Source: Methanobacteriota archaeon
GTDB taxonomy: Archaea > Halobacteriota > Methanosarcinia > Methanosarcinales > Methanosarcinaceae
Length of the DNA stretch: 64,000 bases
Assembly: GCA_016841625.1 (NCBI GenBank)
Contig: JAENYU010000001.1
Location: 1-64,000, forward strand
Direction of reading: 5' to 3'
Position 1 is the stretch's first letter; each line of letters opens with the position of its first letter. Under the pieces are notes generated by a model. It did no database searches and was not told where the DNA came from. It saw nothing but the letters and a program-made list of their open reading frames with translations. This document shows, piece by piece, positions 55,243 through 63,667 of the stretch. The translations under genes and the position numbers were made by a program.

Positions 55243-55312
55243 AGTAGTTCTGGACAAACAGTTTTGCATAAAGCAGTTTTGGATAAAGCAGTTTTGGACA
55301 AAGCAGTTTGGC
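55243..55312 (+). repeat. 15-nt tandem repeat (CAGTTTTGGATAAAG)
   Basis: Four or five units of about 15 nt follow the herA stop codon by roughly 60 nt, with decay at both edges. Confidence 0.75.
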
Positions 55313-55447
55313 AGTAAGGTTTTGCACATTGCCTGAATGAAAAACAGGCATGTGCGTTTTCTCCTTTTGCCGTGTCCTCTTTTCGACGTGTTTTTCGACG
55401 CGGTTATTTATTTTTGACGTTTAAAGTTTCTCTATCTATTTCTCTAA

Positions 55448-55876
55448 TCAAACCTGGTCGAAAAGGTCTATGTTATCCAGGATGTTCTTGATATTCCAGT
55501 AGACAAAGTTTTTGTAAGCTTCTGGCTTTGGGATGTCGTAAATCGCCATGCCTCCGACGTTCCAGGCAACGTTGTTGATGAGTTCACTCTTCTCCAGGTC
55601 GTCCACGAACTCTTTGAGCTTGCTGAAGTCATCGATTCTCTCTCTCCAGTCCGCTGCCCTGAGTTCGCTGTCCTTGTCCTCCGTGGTCATCTCATATTTC
55701 TGCAGGGCAAAAGAATAGGTCTCGAGGAGTTCAATGTTTATGTGTGAAATATTCCTGACAATCGGGGTACCTTCCCGCATGCTGGCTTTCAGCCTGTCAA
55801 TGAAGGCAAAGAGTTCAGCCGATTTCAGAGTGTTCTCTGCTAAATTTTCTTTTAATTCTTTTATCTGTTGTTCCAT
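55448..55876 (-). CDS. Uncharacterised helical protein
   Basis: A 142-residue protein of mixed charge with predicted helices. The N-terminal 30 residues (EQQIKELKENLAENTLKSAE) look like a coiled coil. A conserved-looking block is NNVAWNVGGMAIYDIPKPEA near residue 100. No membrane span, Cys motif or known domain. It lies alone, minus strand, 270 nt upstream of which tRNA-Pro is found. I do not recognise the family. Confidence 0.65.
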   Translation of the reverse strand: MEQQIKELKENLAENTLKSAELFAFIDRLKASMREGTPIVRNISHINIELLETYSFALQKYEMTTEDKDSELRAADWRERIDDFSKLKEFVDDLEKSELINNVAWNVGGMAIYDIPKPEAYKNFVYWNIKNILDNIDLFDQV

Positions 55877-56095
55877 GGTATTCTACCCCTAGTTAAAATG
55901 GTCCAAATGGCACAAGGTCTCAATGAATGAGAAAGAGTGTTATCCACTCCTCTAAAATAAGATAGTCAGTTTTCTATATTAAAATTATCCATCATTTATA
56001 AAGATGACAGTTTAATATAATTTTTTTTTATTATATTGCTCGTATATAATGCCGCCCTTCGGAGCTTCATCTTTATTAAAAAAGTATAAGAATGA

Positions 56096-56170
56096 TGGGA
56101 TAGCGCGGATTTGAACCGCAGTCCAAGCGTCCCAAACGCTCGAGGATGGACCAGGCTACCCTACTATCCC
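56096..56170 (-). tRNA. tRNA-Pro (anticodon UGG)
   Basis: On the minus strand the gene begins GGGATAGTAGGGTAGCCTGG. Acceptor arms GGGATAG and CTATCCC pair. The anticodon stem-loop GAGCG-TTTGGGA-CGCTT gives TGG. The T arm has GGTTCAAATCC. CCA is not encoded; the discriminator is A. Confidence 0.95.
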
Positions 56171-56379
56171 GCAGAGTACTTCCTCTCAAAGGGTATTATT
56201 CTTTATATAGCTTTCGTTAGAAAACGGGTTTGTTCCCTGCACTTTTTTGTTCTCTTCAGGGTACATGTGTACATTTATCTCCCTTTTCTTTCCCATTCTC
56301 TTCTCCTTTTTTTCTTTCCAGTTTACCTTTCCCTTCTTTTTTTCCTTTTTCTTTTCCAATCTGTTTTTCCTGTTTTCTA

Positions 56380-56931
56380 TCATTCCCAGCGGCTGTAGAT
56401 GTCGTTTTCTATTCCGAGCAGGTCAAGGACCCTGCCGGTCATTATGTCCACAAGGTCTTCGATGGTTTTCGGTCTGGAATAAAAGCCAGGGCAGGCCGGG
56501 AGGATGCTTGCCCCCGCTCTTTTGGCTCTGAGCATGTTTTCGAGGTGGATGAGGTTGAGTGGGGTTTCCCGGGTCATAAGGATAAGTTTTCGTTCTTCTT
56601 TCAGGCAGACGTCCGCAGCCCTGGTCAGGAGGGTATCCGAAATCCCACCTGCAACTGCCCCAAGGGTCTTCATACTGCAGGGAGCGATGACCATTCCTCC
56701 CGTAACGTGGGACCCGCTGGCAATCGGGGCTGAAAAATCTCTCTGGGTATGGCACCAGGTTGCCAGTTCCTCCACCTCTCCGGGAGAGTAATCCGTTTCG
56801 ATTTCTATGATCTGTTTTGCGGCTTCCGTTAGCACGAGATGGGTCTTTATTTCCTTTTTAGCCAGGACTTCGAGCAGGCGGATTCCGTACTGTACCCCTG
56901 AAGCTCCGCTGATCCCTACTGTGATTTCCAT
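56380..56931 (-). CDS. ubiX: Flavin prenyltransferase UbiX/Pad1 family
   Basis: A 183-residue protein of standard length. EITVGISGASGVQYGIRLLE at the N-terminus, GMVIAPCSMKTLGAVAGGIS near residue 85, RAADVCLKEERKLILMTRETP near 105 and the C-terminal ENMLRAKRAGASILPACPGFY. It makes prenylated FMN for UbiD-type decarboxylases. It overlaps by 1 nt the LpdD-like gene upstream. No ubiD lies in this window. Confidence 0.92.
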   Translation of the reverse strand: MEITVGISGASGVQYGIRLLEVLAKKEIKTHLVLTEAAKQIIEIETDYSPGEVEELATWCHTQRDFSAPIASGSHVTGGMVIAPCSMKTLGAVAGGISDTLLTRAADVCLKEERKLILMTRETPLNLIHLENMLRAKRAGASILPACPGFYSRPKTIEDLVDIMTGRVLDLLGIENDIYSRWE

Positions 56932-57311
56932 TATTTCTTTTGCCCCCCTGTGTTGTTTGTTCTTTCGTAGAAGGTAATGAAACTTTTTACCATTTCCCCC
57001 GAGACCGAGACTATGTCCCTTATCTCTTCCGGGGTTATGTCCTCAAGATGGATCCCGACAATGAATACTGATGTTTTCCGGGTAACCTTACTCACATGCC
57101 TGGCGCTCTGCAGGGCGATCTGTTCATCCCGGTGCCCGGGGAGGCAGATTACGGACGAGCTTGCACGCTGGGTTTTCTCGTCAAAAAGTCCTACTGCAAC
57201 AGCCCCCGCGTGCCCTTCTCCGCCCGTCAGGGTCAGCAGGTAGTCATCTCCCAGTTTTTTCGCATCAAGTACGAGTTCTGCTCTGCCTACTTTCCTTGTA
57301 ATCTGGAACAA
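56931..57311 (-). CDS. LpdD-like prenyl-FMN associated protein
   Basis: A 126-residue protein with the pattern FQITRKVGRAELVLDAKKLG and TGGEGHAGAVAVGLFDEKTQ, followed by SVICLPGHRDEQIALQSARH. It resembles the LpdD-type chaperone domain linked to prenylated-FMN enzymes, and its direct overlap with ubiX supports that. The role, maturing or storing the cofactor, is inference. Confidence 0.65.
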   Translation of the reverse strand: MFQITRKVGRAELVLDAKKLGDDYLLTLTGGEGHAGAVAVGLFDEKTQRASSSVICLPGHRDEQIALQSARHVSKVTRKTSVFIVGIHLEDITPEEIRDIVSVSGEMVKSFITFYERTNNTGGQKK

Positions 57312-57523
57312 AACTTTTCCCCTCCGAATTTTTCTCTTAAGGGAATCTTAACCATAAAAGCTTATTAAGTTTCTCAGAGCCTTTGATGCCCAGGCCTTTC
57401 AGAGTCCTGAACTTCCAGAGTCCTGAATTGCAAAAATCTTTCAAAAAAATCTTTATGGTCCTGTTTTTATCCCGGTTGGTTTTATCTCTGGTCTTATCTT
57501 CAGGCCTGTCCTCAGGACTGTCT

Positions 57524-58720
57524 TCAGAGGTCGCTCAATTTGAACTGTTTTATAGTCTTTTTGACGTCAAAAACTTCTCTTGCAGCTTTGCCCACAGCTT
57601 CACAGTGCTCTTTCGGGCTGTAGACTCCCAACCTCCAGTTGTCCATGTGGGCTTGCTGCAGGATGGATACGAAATGAGACGCTTCGTTCAGGGGGATCAT
57701 CCGGCTGTCGGTCTTTATCAGTGCCCGCATTTCCAGCATCTCCGGCATTTTAGGGATATCTACCAGGACATCTTTCGGGTCCACACCTGCGAGTTCGGCA
57801 ATCTCGTTTTCCACCCTGGAAGTCTTACCGCGGTGTTTGAGCACGTTCTTTTCTACAGAGTCCAGCCCTGAGTAAAGTGCGCGTTTGTAGAGCTGGCGGG
57901 AATCCAGCCTTCTTGCAAGTTCTCCCCCATGCCCTCCGGCTTTTCGCATGGCAGCTACAAGGTCAATGTCGTCCATCTGCCTGAGTCCGGTAGGGTCCAG
58001 CTCCCCGTTTTCTATTATATCTTCTACGGCCCTTGAGCACATGGCTTCCGAGATCCTTGTCACATGGTGGTAGTAAACGGAAGTGTTCATCCAGAAGCGG
58101 GAGACTAAAAGGGACTCTGCGGCTTTCAGCCCTCCCTGGGCTACGACAAGCTTGTCTTCGTAAAACTGCATCTGGTTGATCAGGCGGTTGTAGTCCACAA
58201 CCCCGAAGGCAACCCCCGTATAGTGGGCGTCCCTTACCAGGTAGTCCATCTTGTCCACGTCAATCTCGCTGCTAAGGATCTGCCCGAGTGAGGTCTCCCC
58301 TTTGATGTGTTTTGCGAGGTTCCCGGGGGAAAGGCCGAATTTGTCCAGCACGTCTTTGATTTCTCCTTTCCCGAGGATCTCCCTCACGTCGTCGTGCCTG
58401 CGCCGGGTGTACTTGTCGATGATGTTTTCGGTCACGTGGGAAAAGGGGCCGTGTCCAACATCATGCAGGAGGGACGCTGCCCTTAATTCGTTCTTCTTCT
58501 CCTCGTCTATGGTGTTGACGTTTTTCATGAGCATGGAGGCAAGGTGCATAACCCCGAGGGAGTGCTCGAAGCGGGTGTGGTTTGCTCCGGGGTAGACCAG
58601 GTTGGAAAAGCCAAGCTGCCTGACCCTTCTGAGGCGCTGTATCTGGGGGGTAGCCAGAAGTTCCTGGACAATTTCGTCCAGTTCGATATAACCGTGTACG
58701 GGATCAAGGACGACCTTCAT
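57524..58720 (-). CDS. HD-domain phosphohydrolase (SAMHD1/dNTPase-like)
   Basis: A 398-residue HD-superfamily protein. DPVHGYIELDEIVQELLATP starts the family signature; RLRRVRQLGFSNLVYPGANH follows. The metal site is HTRFEHSLGVMHLA (His near residue 50), then AASLLHDVGHGPFSH (HD near 88) and a later Asp in SEIDVDKMDYLVRDA. Such proteins remove triphosphate from dNTPs; substrate not proven here. Monocistronic. Confidence 0.88.
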   Translation of the reverse strand: MKVVLDPVHGYIELDEIVQELLATPQIQRLRRVRQLGFSNLVYPGANHTRFEHSLGVMHLASMLMKNVNTIDEEKKNELRAASLLHDVGHGPFSHVTENIIDKYTRRRHDDVREILGKGEIKDVLDKFGLSPGNLAKHIKGETSLGQILSSEIDVDKMDYLVRDAHYTGVAFGVVDYNRLINQMQFYEDKLVVAQGGLKAAESLLVSRFWMNTSVYYHHVTRISEAMCSRAVEDIIENGELDPTGLRQMDDIDLVAAMRKAGGHGGELARRLDSRQLYKRALYSGLDSVEKNVLKHRGKTSRVENEIAELAGVDPKDVLVDIPKMPEMLEMRALIKTDSRMIPLNEASHFVSILQQAHMDNWRLGVYSPKEHCEAVGKAAREVFDVKKTIKQFKLSDL

Positions 58721-58864
58721 CTTTCTTTAGACAGATGTCATTATATATTGCCGTTTCTATCATTCCTAATGTAATCGGTTTCAAATGTTGAACCCATAAT
58801 TAATCAAATGTTGAATTCAAATTTGAATCAATCCTGAAAGGGTAACAGGAATGAGGAAATTTTC

Positions 58865-59788
58865 ATGATTATATTTTCAGGCGGCACCGGAACTCCTAAA
58901 CTCCTTGACGGGCTCAGGGAACTTCTCCCTCCCGATGAACTGACTGTTGTTGTGAACACTGCCGAAGACCTCTGGGTTTCGGGAAACCTCATTTCACCTG
59001 ACCTGGACACAGTGCTCTATCTCTTATCAGACCTGATCGACCGGAAAAAGTGGTGGGGAATTGAAGGGGACACCTTCCGGACCCACGAACGCATGCAGGA
59101 ACTCGGGATAGATGAGGGGATGAAACTTGGCGACCTGGACCGGGCAACCCATATCATCCGTTCGAACCTGCTCAGGGACGGGGCCACCTTAAGTGAGGCA
59201 ACCGAAAAGCTCGCCTCCCTTTTCAATGCCGGGGCCAAAATCCTGCCAATGTCCGAAGATCCTGTTTCCACTTACATCGAAACCCCGGATGGGACAATGC
59301 ATTTCCAGGACTTCTGGGTAGGAAAGCAAGGGGAACCCGAGGTTCTCGGAGTGGACATCCGGGGAGTTTCCGAAGCTTCAATCCCGGAAAAAGTCCTCGA
59401 AGCCTTTGAAAACGAGGACCGGGTCCTGATCGGTCCGAGCAACCCCATTACAAGCATCGGCCCGATAATCTCCCTGCCCGGGATGAAAGCCCTCCTGAAA
59501 AAGAAAAAAGTCCTTGCCCTCAGCCCCATCATCGGAAACGCTCCTGTAAGCGGGCCTGCAGGCAAACTCATGGAGGCATGCGGGCTTGAAGTCTCCTCCG
59601 TGGGAGTTGCGGAATACTACCAGGACTTTCTTGATGCCTTCATCTTCGATGAAAGGGACAGCGCAGACGAATACGCCTTCGAAAAGCTCGGGTGCCGGGC
59701 TTCCAGGGCGGATACTCTCATGACTTCGAGGGAAAAGAGCATGGAACTTGCAGAGATCGTGCTGGAAATCTTCGATGAAATGGACTGA
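58865..59788 (+). CDS. cofD: 2-phospho-L-lactate transferase CofD
   Basis: A 307-residue enzyme that joins the lactyl-phosphate group to FO in F420 synthesis. IIFSGGTGTPKLLDGLRELL opens the family pattern; VVVNTAEDLWVSGNLISPDL near residue 28 binds the substrate and Mg2+. LGDLDRATHIIRSNLLRDG and GPSNPITSIGPIISLPGM are also conserved. Stands alone on the plus strand. Confidence 0.95.
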   Translation: MIIFSGGTGTPKLLDGLRELLPPDELTVVVNTAEDLWVSGNLISPDLDTVLYLLSDLIDRKKWWGIEGDTFRTHERMQELGIDEGMKLGDLDRATHIIRSNLLRDGATLSEATEKLASLFNAGAKILPMSEDPVSTYIETPDGTMHFQDFWVGKQGEPEVLGVDIRGVSEASIPEKVLEAFENEDRVLIGPSNPITSIGPIISLPGMKALLKKKKVLALSPIIGNAPVSGPAGKLMEACGLEVSSVGVAEYYQDFLDAFIFDERDSADEYAFEKLGCRASRADTLMTSREKSMELAEIVLEIFDEMD

Positions 59789-59983
59789 AGTCTGAAAAGG
59801 TTCTTTCGATCTCATTTCTTCATTTTTTTGTTCCGTGTATACATCCGATGTCTCTGCCATCAATTTCTTTTTTTGCCAACTATGTATATTTTTTTATCAC
59901 CCGTTTTGATTTTTTTCCTTCATACATATTTTTATGTAAATTAGTAATGTTTATGTATTACTTTACTACTCATTTGTAATAAT

Positions 59984-60015
59984 TATGCATATTATATCTC
60001 TATTTAATATGCATA
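59984..60015 (+). promoter_or_regulatory. Operator-like palindrome before the FmdE-domain gene
   Basis: TATGCATATTA (59984-59994) and TAATATGCATA (60005-60015) are perfect 11-bp inverted arms with a 10-bp spacer, so the arm centres are 21 bp apart. Further features in the gap 59789-60128 are AGTAAT/ATTACT at about 59943 and CCCTGAG (60046-60052) / CTCAGGG (60071-60077) around a TATA-like loop. Confidence 0.55.
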
Positions 60016-60128
60016 TTTGCGAATTTATTCTTTGTTAATGTGTGTCCCTGAGTTTTATATTATTTTATGGCTCAGGGGGCCCGGTATTTCCTGCTATGGA
60101 TTTGAAGTTTGAAATTTGGAGAGTTGTT

Positions 60129-61244
60129 ATGAAACAATTGAAAATGTTGCATTTTATGTGCTTTGCTGTGCTTATTTTCTTCCTGCTTGCCCTGCCTGCC
60201 TCGGCGGGAGAAAATGTAGGGTTGATTGCCCAGGTTTATGGTACTGCCGGGGAAGAACTTGGAGGGCTTGAAGCAGAGGATACGCTCATCATCACCGATC
60301 TCGGTTCCCCTGCCGGATCTTATGTTTACCTGGATGATTTCTATGCGGAGTTTTACGGGAATGGGCTCCTTTACACGAAGAATCTCCTGCTTGTCCAGAA
60401 TCCGAGAAACAGTCCTCTCTGGTTCGCTTTTTTCGATAAGAACAGTGGAGACTGTGTTTTTATTGAGGTTTCCTATGGAGAAGTAGAAGGAATCAGCTAT
60501 CAGGTAACGGAAAATATTAACTTTGAGGAACTTGCCGCTGATGAGAGTTCCCGGGCCGAGTGGAATACAAAGGTGGCTGGAAAGGTTTTCAAGGGCCGTG
60601 AGTTTGCCATAGTAACCATCGCCAACGCCTGGGCGACAGGGGATCTTGATTACGAACTGATGCAGTGCCTGGAACTGCACAACCACTTCTGTCCCGGGGT
60701 CTCCAGCGGGTACGTCCTTGCGAATTGGGTGGAAGAGAACTACCCGCTTGAGGATGGTGTGAGTTACACTGTTTTCTCCTGCCCTGTCTGGTGTAAAGAA
60801 GATGTTTTCATAAAGCGCTGGGATGCAACTCCTGGAACAAAGGGTCTCTGGGTATCCGACCTTACTGGTGAAGAAAAAGAAGCTCTTGGTGGGTCTCCCG
60901 CCGGGATCTTCGTGGTCACTGACAAAAATGCCGGGACCATGCAGGCAGTGGTGCTGAGCTTTGATTTTTCGCCAGTCAATGAAGGGTGCGGGGCTCAGGA
61001 AGGCGACCCTACCTGGGTTTCAAAGTACCTGATGGACCTCTGGATGATGGATAAGGACAACTGGGATGGGATTGTTTCGGAAATTGCAGTTATTGATATT
61101 GACGAAGCCACCCTGAATGAAATGAAGCAGGCAGCTTCCAACCCCTACGTGGTTCTCGGCTTGCTTGATGAAGAAGAACAGCAGACAAATATTCCGTTTT
61201 TATCTTTTTTAGGTGTACTCCCTGAACTTCGGCTTGAGACATGA
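60129..61244 (+). CDS. Secreted FmdE-domain protein
   Basis: About 371 residues from ATG 60129 (GGAGA 6 nt upstream; earlier in-frame starts lack one). Signal peptide FMCFAVLIFFLLALPASAG (cleavage near residue 25). Residues about 30-170 are a strand-rich domain without a known name. Residues about 175-345 resemble FmdE: LELHNHFCPGVSSGYVLANW with His and Cys for metal, CPVWCKEDVF, and a Cys in NEGCGAQEGDP. FmdE is otherwise cytosolic with formylmethanofuran dehydrogenase; an exported form suggests a metal-binding or sensor role. Confidence 0.8.
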   Translation: MKQLKMLHFMCFAVLIFFLLALPASAGENVGLIAQVYGTAGEELGGLEAEDTLIITDLGSPAGSYVYLDDFYAEFYGNGLLYTKNLLLVQNPRNSPLWFAFFDKNSGDCVFIEVSYGEVEGISYQVTENINFEELAADESSRAEWNTKVAGKVFKGREFAIVTIANAWATGDLDYELMQCLELHNHFCPGVSSGYVLANWVEENYPLEDGVSYTVFSCPVWCKEDVFIKRWDATPGTKGLWVSDLTGEEKEALGGSPAGIFVVTDKNAGTMQAVVLSFDFSPVNEGCGAQEGDPTWVSKYLMDLWMMDKDNWDGIVSEIAVIDIDEATLNEMKQAASNPYVVLGLLDEEEQQTNIPFLSFLGVLPELRLET

Positions 61245-61397
61245 TGATGAAATAGGTCTAAAATAGAATACGTTGAAATCGAAATAATTGACCAGACCGC
61301 ACATATGTGCGGTTTTCCTCTTTTCGTATTCAGGGTTTCCAGAATGTTTTCTTATTTTTTCGTAACTTCCCGGTTCGGGTATCTTTAACTCCGAAGG

Positions 61398-61462
61398 CGG
61401 GAAGTCCCCTTCCTCGGAGGCCGTAGGCCGACAGGTGGGGGATGAAAGCCTTCCACTTCCCG
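61398..61462 (+). repeat. Left-end structure of the IS605-type element
   Basis: CGGGAAGT (61398-61405) and ACTTCCCG (61455-61462) are inverted arms, enclosing GGCCGTAGGCC and a CCTCGGAGG palindrome. Such sub-terminal folds mark IS200/IS605 ends. It lies 79 nt before tnpB. Confidence 0.6.
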
Positions 61463-61540
61463 GCACTACAATTTAGTAACTTGCTACCAATTATTCAATG
61501 ATGCATATATATATGCAGAAAGGTATATTATAAGTGTTCC

Positions 61541-62791
61541 ATGCAACTGACTGAAAAGATCAAAATCCATCCTACAGAAGAACAGGTCGATGTTCTCTGG
61601 ACTACGTCTAACTTCTGTAGACTGACCTATAATTTTGCTCTGACCGAAAGACAGGAAGCATGGAAAAAAGAACAAAGAAGTGTAAAGTACGAAGAACAGC
61701 AAAACAAGCTTCCTGAGATGAAAGAAAAATTTCCTCAGTACAAAATGGTCTATTCCAAAGTGTTGCAGGGTACTCTCAAAAAGCTTGATGCTAACTACAA
61801 ATCGTTTTTTGCACTCCGTAAGAACGGGGACACAAGTGCAAGACCGCCAGCACACAGAGGGAAAAACTACTTTTTCACAATAGTGTACAATCAGAGCGGT
61901 TTCAAGTTCAAAGACGGAAAAATCACATTTTCCCATAAAGTCAACGAAGTTCCTCTATCTTTCGAGATTGAAAGAGATTACGAAAACAAGAATGTCAAGC
62001 AGGTTGAGATATTCAACAGTGACCCCTACAAAGCAAGGGGAGATTGGTACATCTCAGTAACCTATGAATATGAGCCAGAAGTTCAGTACCATGATAACGG
62101 TCTGTATCAGGCGATTGATGCAGGGGTTACAAAAATGGTAACTGCTGTCAATTCCCAAGGAAAGTTTTTTGAAGCAAAAACGGCAAGATCTGACAGGTAC
62201 TGGAACAAAAAAATTGATACTGCTAAATCTCGAAGGGATCACTGTAAAAAAGGTAGTAAACAGTGGGTTCGGCTCAACAATAACATCAAAAAAATGGAGA
62301 GAAAACGGTCTAACCAGAATAAGGATTATCAGCACAAACTCTCTAAAAAGATGGTTGAGAACACCAGAGCCAACACCATCATAGTCGGTGATCTGAAAGT
62401 CAAGAAAATGGCTAAATCAAAAAAGTTGAAAGGAAAACGAAAAAAGGGACTGAACAGGTCTACTCAGAATCAGGGTTTCCTTTCTCGCTTCATCGGATTT
62501 TTGACCTACAAAGCAGAAAAAGTAGGTAAGAAAGTAATAAAAATCGATGAAAGTTATACGTCCAAAGAATGTTATGTTTGTAAAAAACGGCATAAGATGC
62601 CGCTATATCAACGTACTATGTCTTGCGATTGTGGAAACACCATAGACAGGGATAGAAACTCTGCTATCAATATCATGGAACGTTTCCTATTACAGAATGC
62701 CTTGTGGACAGGCTATCGGTACTTTGCCGATAATCTTCGACAAACAGGCTTGAAGATGGGTATTGAGTTCTTAGAGCCAATACCTGGATGA
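61541..62791 (+). CDS. tnpB: TnpB of a solo IS605/IS1341-type element
   Basis: A 416-residue TnpB, RNA-guided nuclease family. N-terminal helix-turn-helix-like part (KIKIHPTEEQVDVLWTTSNF), wedge region about 50-180, RuvC-I AIDAGVTKMVTAV with Asp193, RuvC-II IIVGDLKVKKM where Gly283-Asp284 replace the common Glu, zinc knuckle C344, C347, C362, C364, and RuvC-III IDRDRNSAINIME with Asp369/Asp371. Full-length and open. No tnpA accompanies it. If active it would cut DNA near its target-adjacent motif and help keep the element. Confidence 0.88.
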   Translation: MQLTEKIKIHPTEEQVDVLWTTSNFCRLTYNFALTERQEAWKKEQRSVKYEEQQNKLPEMKEKFPQYKMVYSKVLQGTLKKLDANYKSFFALRKNGDTSARPPAHRGKNYFFTIVYNQSGFKFKDGKITFSHKVNEVPLSFEIERDYENKNVKQVEIFNSDPYKARGDWYISVTYEYEPEVQYHDNGLYQAIDAGVTKMVTAVNSQGKFFEAKTARSDRYWNKKIDTAKSRRDHCKKGSKQWVRLNNNIKKMERKRSNQNKDYQHKLSKKMVENTRANTIIVGDLKVKKMAKSKKLKGKRKKGLNRSTQNQGFLSRFIGFLTYKAEKVGKKVIKIDESYTSKECYVCKKRHKMPLYQRTMSCDCGNTIDRDRNSAINIMERFLLQNALWTGYRYFADNLRQTGLKMGIEFLEPIPG

Positions 62792-62850
62792 TTCGAGTAC
62801 TCGAAGGAAGCCCTTTCCTCGACTCCGAAGGAGGCAGGGAGGGGTAGTTC
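62700..62850 (+). ncRNA. Putative omega RNA / right end of the IS element
   Basis: After the tnpB stop, CCTTTCCTCGACTCCGAAGG and AGGCAGGGAGGGG form the right-end fold (62811-62843). TnpB guide RNAs normally arise from the tnpB 3' end and right end, with the guide beyond the element boundary. Extent is a guess. Confidence 0.35.
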
Positions 62851-63097
62851 ACTATAAGTTCCTTGCATTAAGTAAAACGGAATTGGAAATCCAAAATTAT
62901 ATCAACTACCTGGATGTTTTCCGAATTCGTTTTGTATTCCCTGACAGCTTAACCGTTCTTTCTGTTTTCGGGATGCTTCCGGGAAGGCAATAATTCCTGA
63001 GACATAACAATATGTTTTAAGATCTGAAGGATAATATAATTTATATCTCATCTTCATTATCTTGCGTATATTCCGACCGCCAAAAAGAGCTAAGACC

Positions 63098-63667
63098 ATG
63101 CTTGAAAGACTGATAAGTTCACTTTTGAATGCTCCTGTGATGAAGCGAGGAGAATACAATTACTTCATCCATCCCATTTCGGACGGCGTACCGTCAATTG
63201 ACCCCCTTCTGGTGGAAGAAATTTCCGATTATATCCTGGAAATCGCCAACATGGACGTGGACACCGTCCTCACGGTTGAAGCCATGGGCATCCCGGTGGC
63301 AAATGCTCTGTCCCTCAAAACAGGACTGCCTCTCACCATTGTCCGTAAGCGCCCCTATTTCCTTGAAGGGGAGGTCGAACTTTCCCAGAGTACCGGATAC
63401 TCTAAAGGGTCTCTCTTCATCAACGGATTAAAGAAAGGGGACAGGGTCCTGATCGTGGACGATGTTATCAGTACCGGGGGGACTCTCCTTGCACTGGTGA
63501 AAGCCCTTCAGGAGATGGGTGTCGAGGTCATGGATGTTGTCCTGGTTATCGGGCGTGGGGAAGGTTTACTGAAGTTAAAGGAACTGGGGGTTGAGCCCAA
63601 GATTCTCGTCACCATTGACGTGAGCGAGAAGGGTGTGGAGATCAAGGATGTCTGTTGCAATCAGTGA
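63098..63667 (+). CDS. hpt: Archaeal-type purine (hypoxanthine/guanine) phosphoribosyltransferase
   Basis: About 189 residues from ATG 63098 (LERLISSLLNAPVMKRGEYN). The PRPP loop VLIVDDVISTGGTLLAL near residue 124 has the two acidic residues and the TGGT turn. MGIPVANALSLKTGLPLTIV and the late ELGVEPKILVTIDVSE fit the archaeal HPRT family related to APRT. It salvages purine bases to nucleotides. The stop overlaps the dph2 start. Confidence 0.85.
   Translation: MLERLISSLLNAPVMKRGEYNYFIHPISDGVPSIDPLLVEEISDYILEIANMDVDTVLTVEAMGIPVANALSLKTGLPLTIVRKRPYFLEGEVELSQSTGYSKGSLFINGLKKGDRVLIVDDVISTGGTLLALVKALQEMGVEVMDVVLVIGRGEGLLKLKELGVEPKILVTIDVSEKGVEIKDVCCNQ

Noticed and set aside
56220-56380. Small hydrophobic protein encoded in the pyrimidine-rich stretch
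   Set aside because: Phe/Ser/Leu strings come from poly-pyrimidine DNA; no ribosome site or conserved pattern.
61245-61540. A tnpA (Y1 transposase) gene beside tnpB
   Set aside because: No reading frame with the HUH motif is present on either side; the element is a solo tnpB type.
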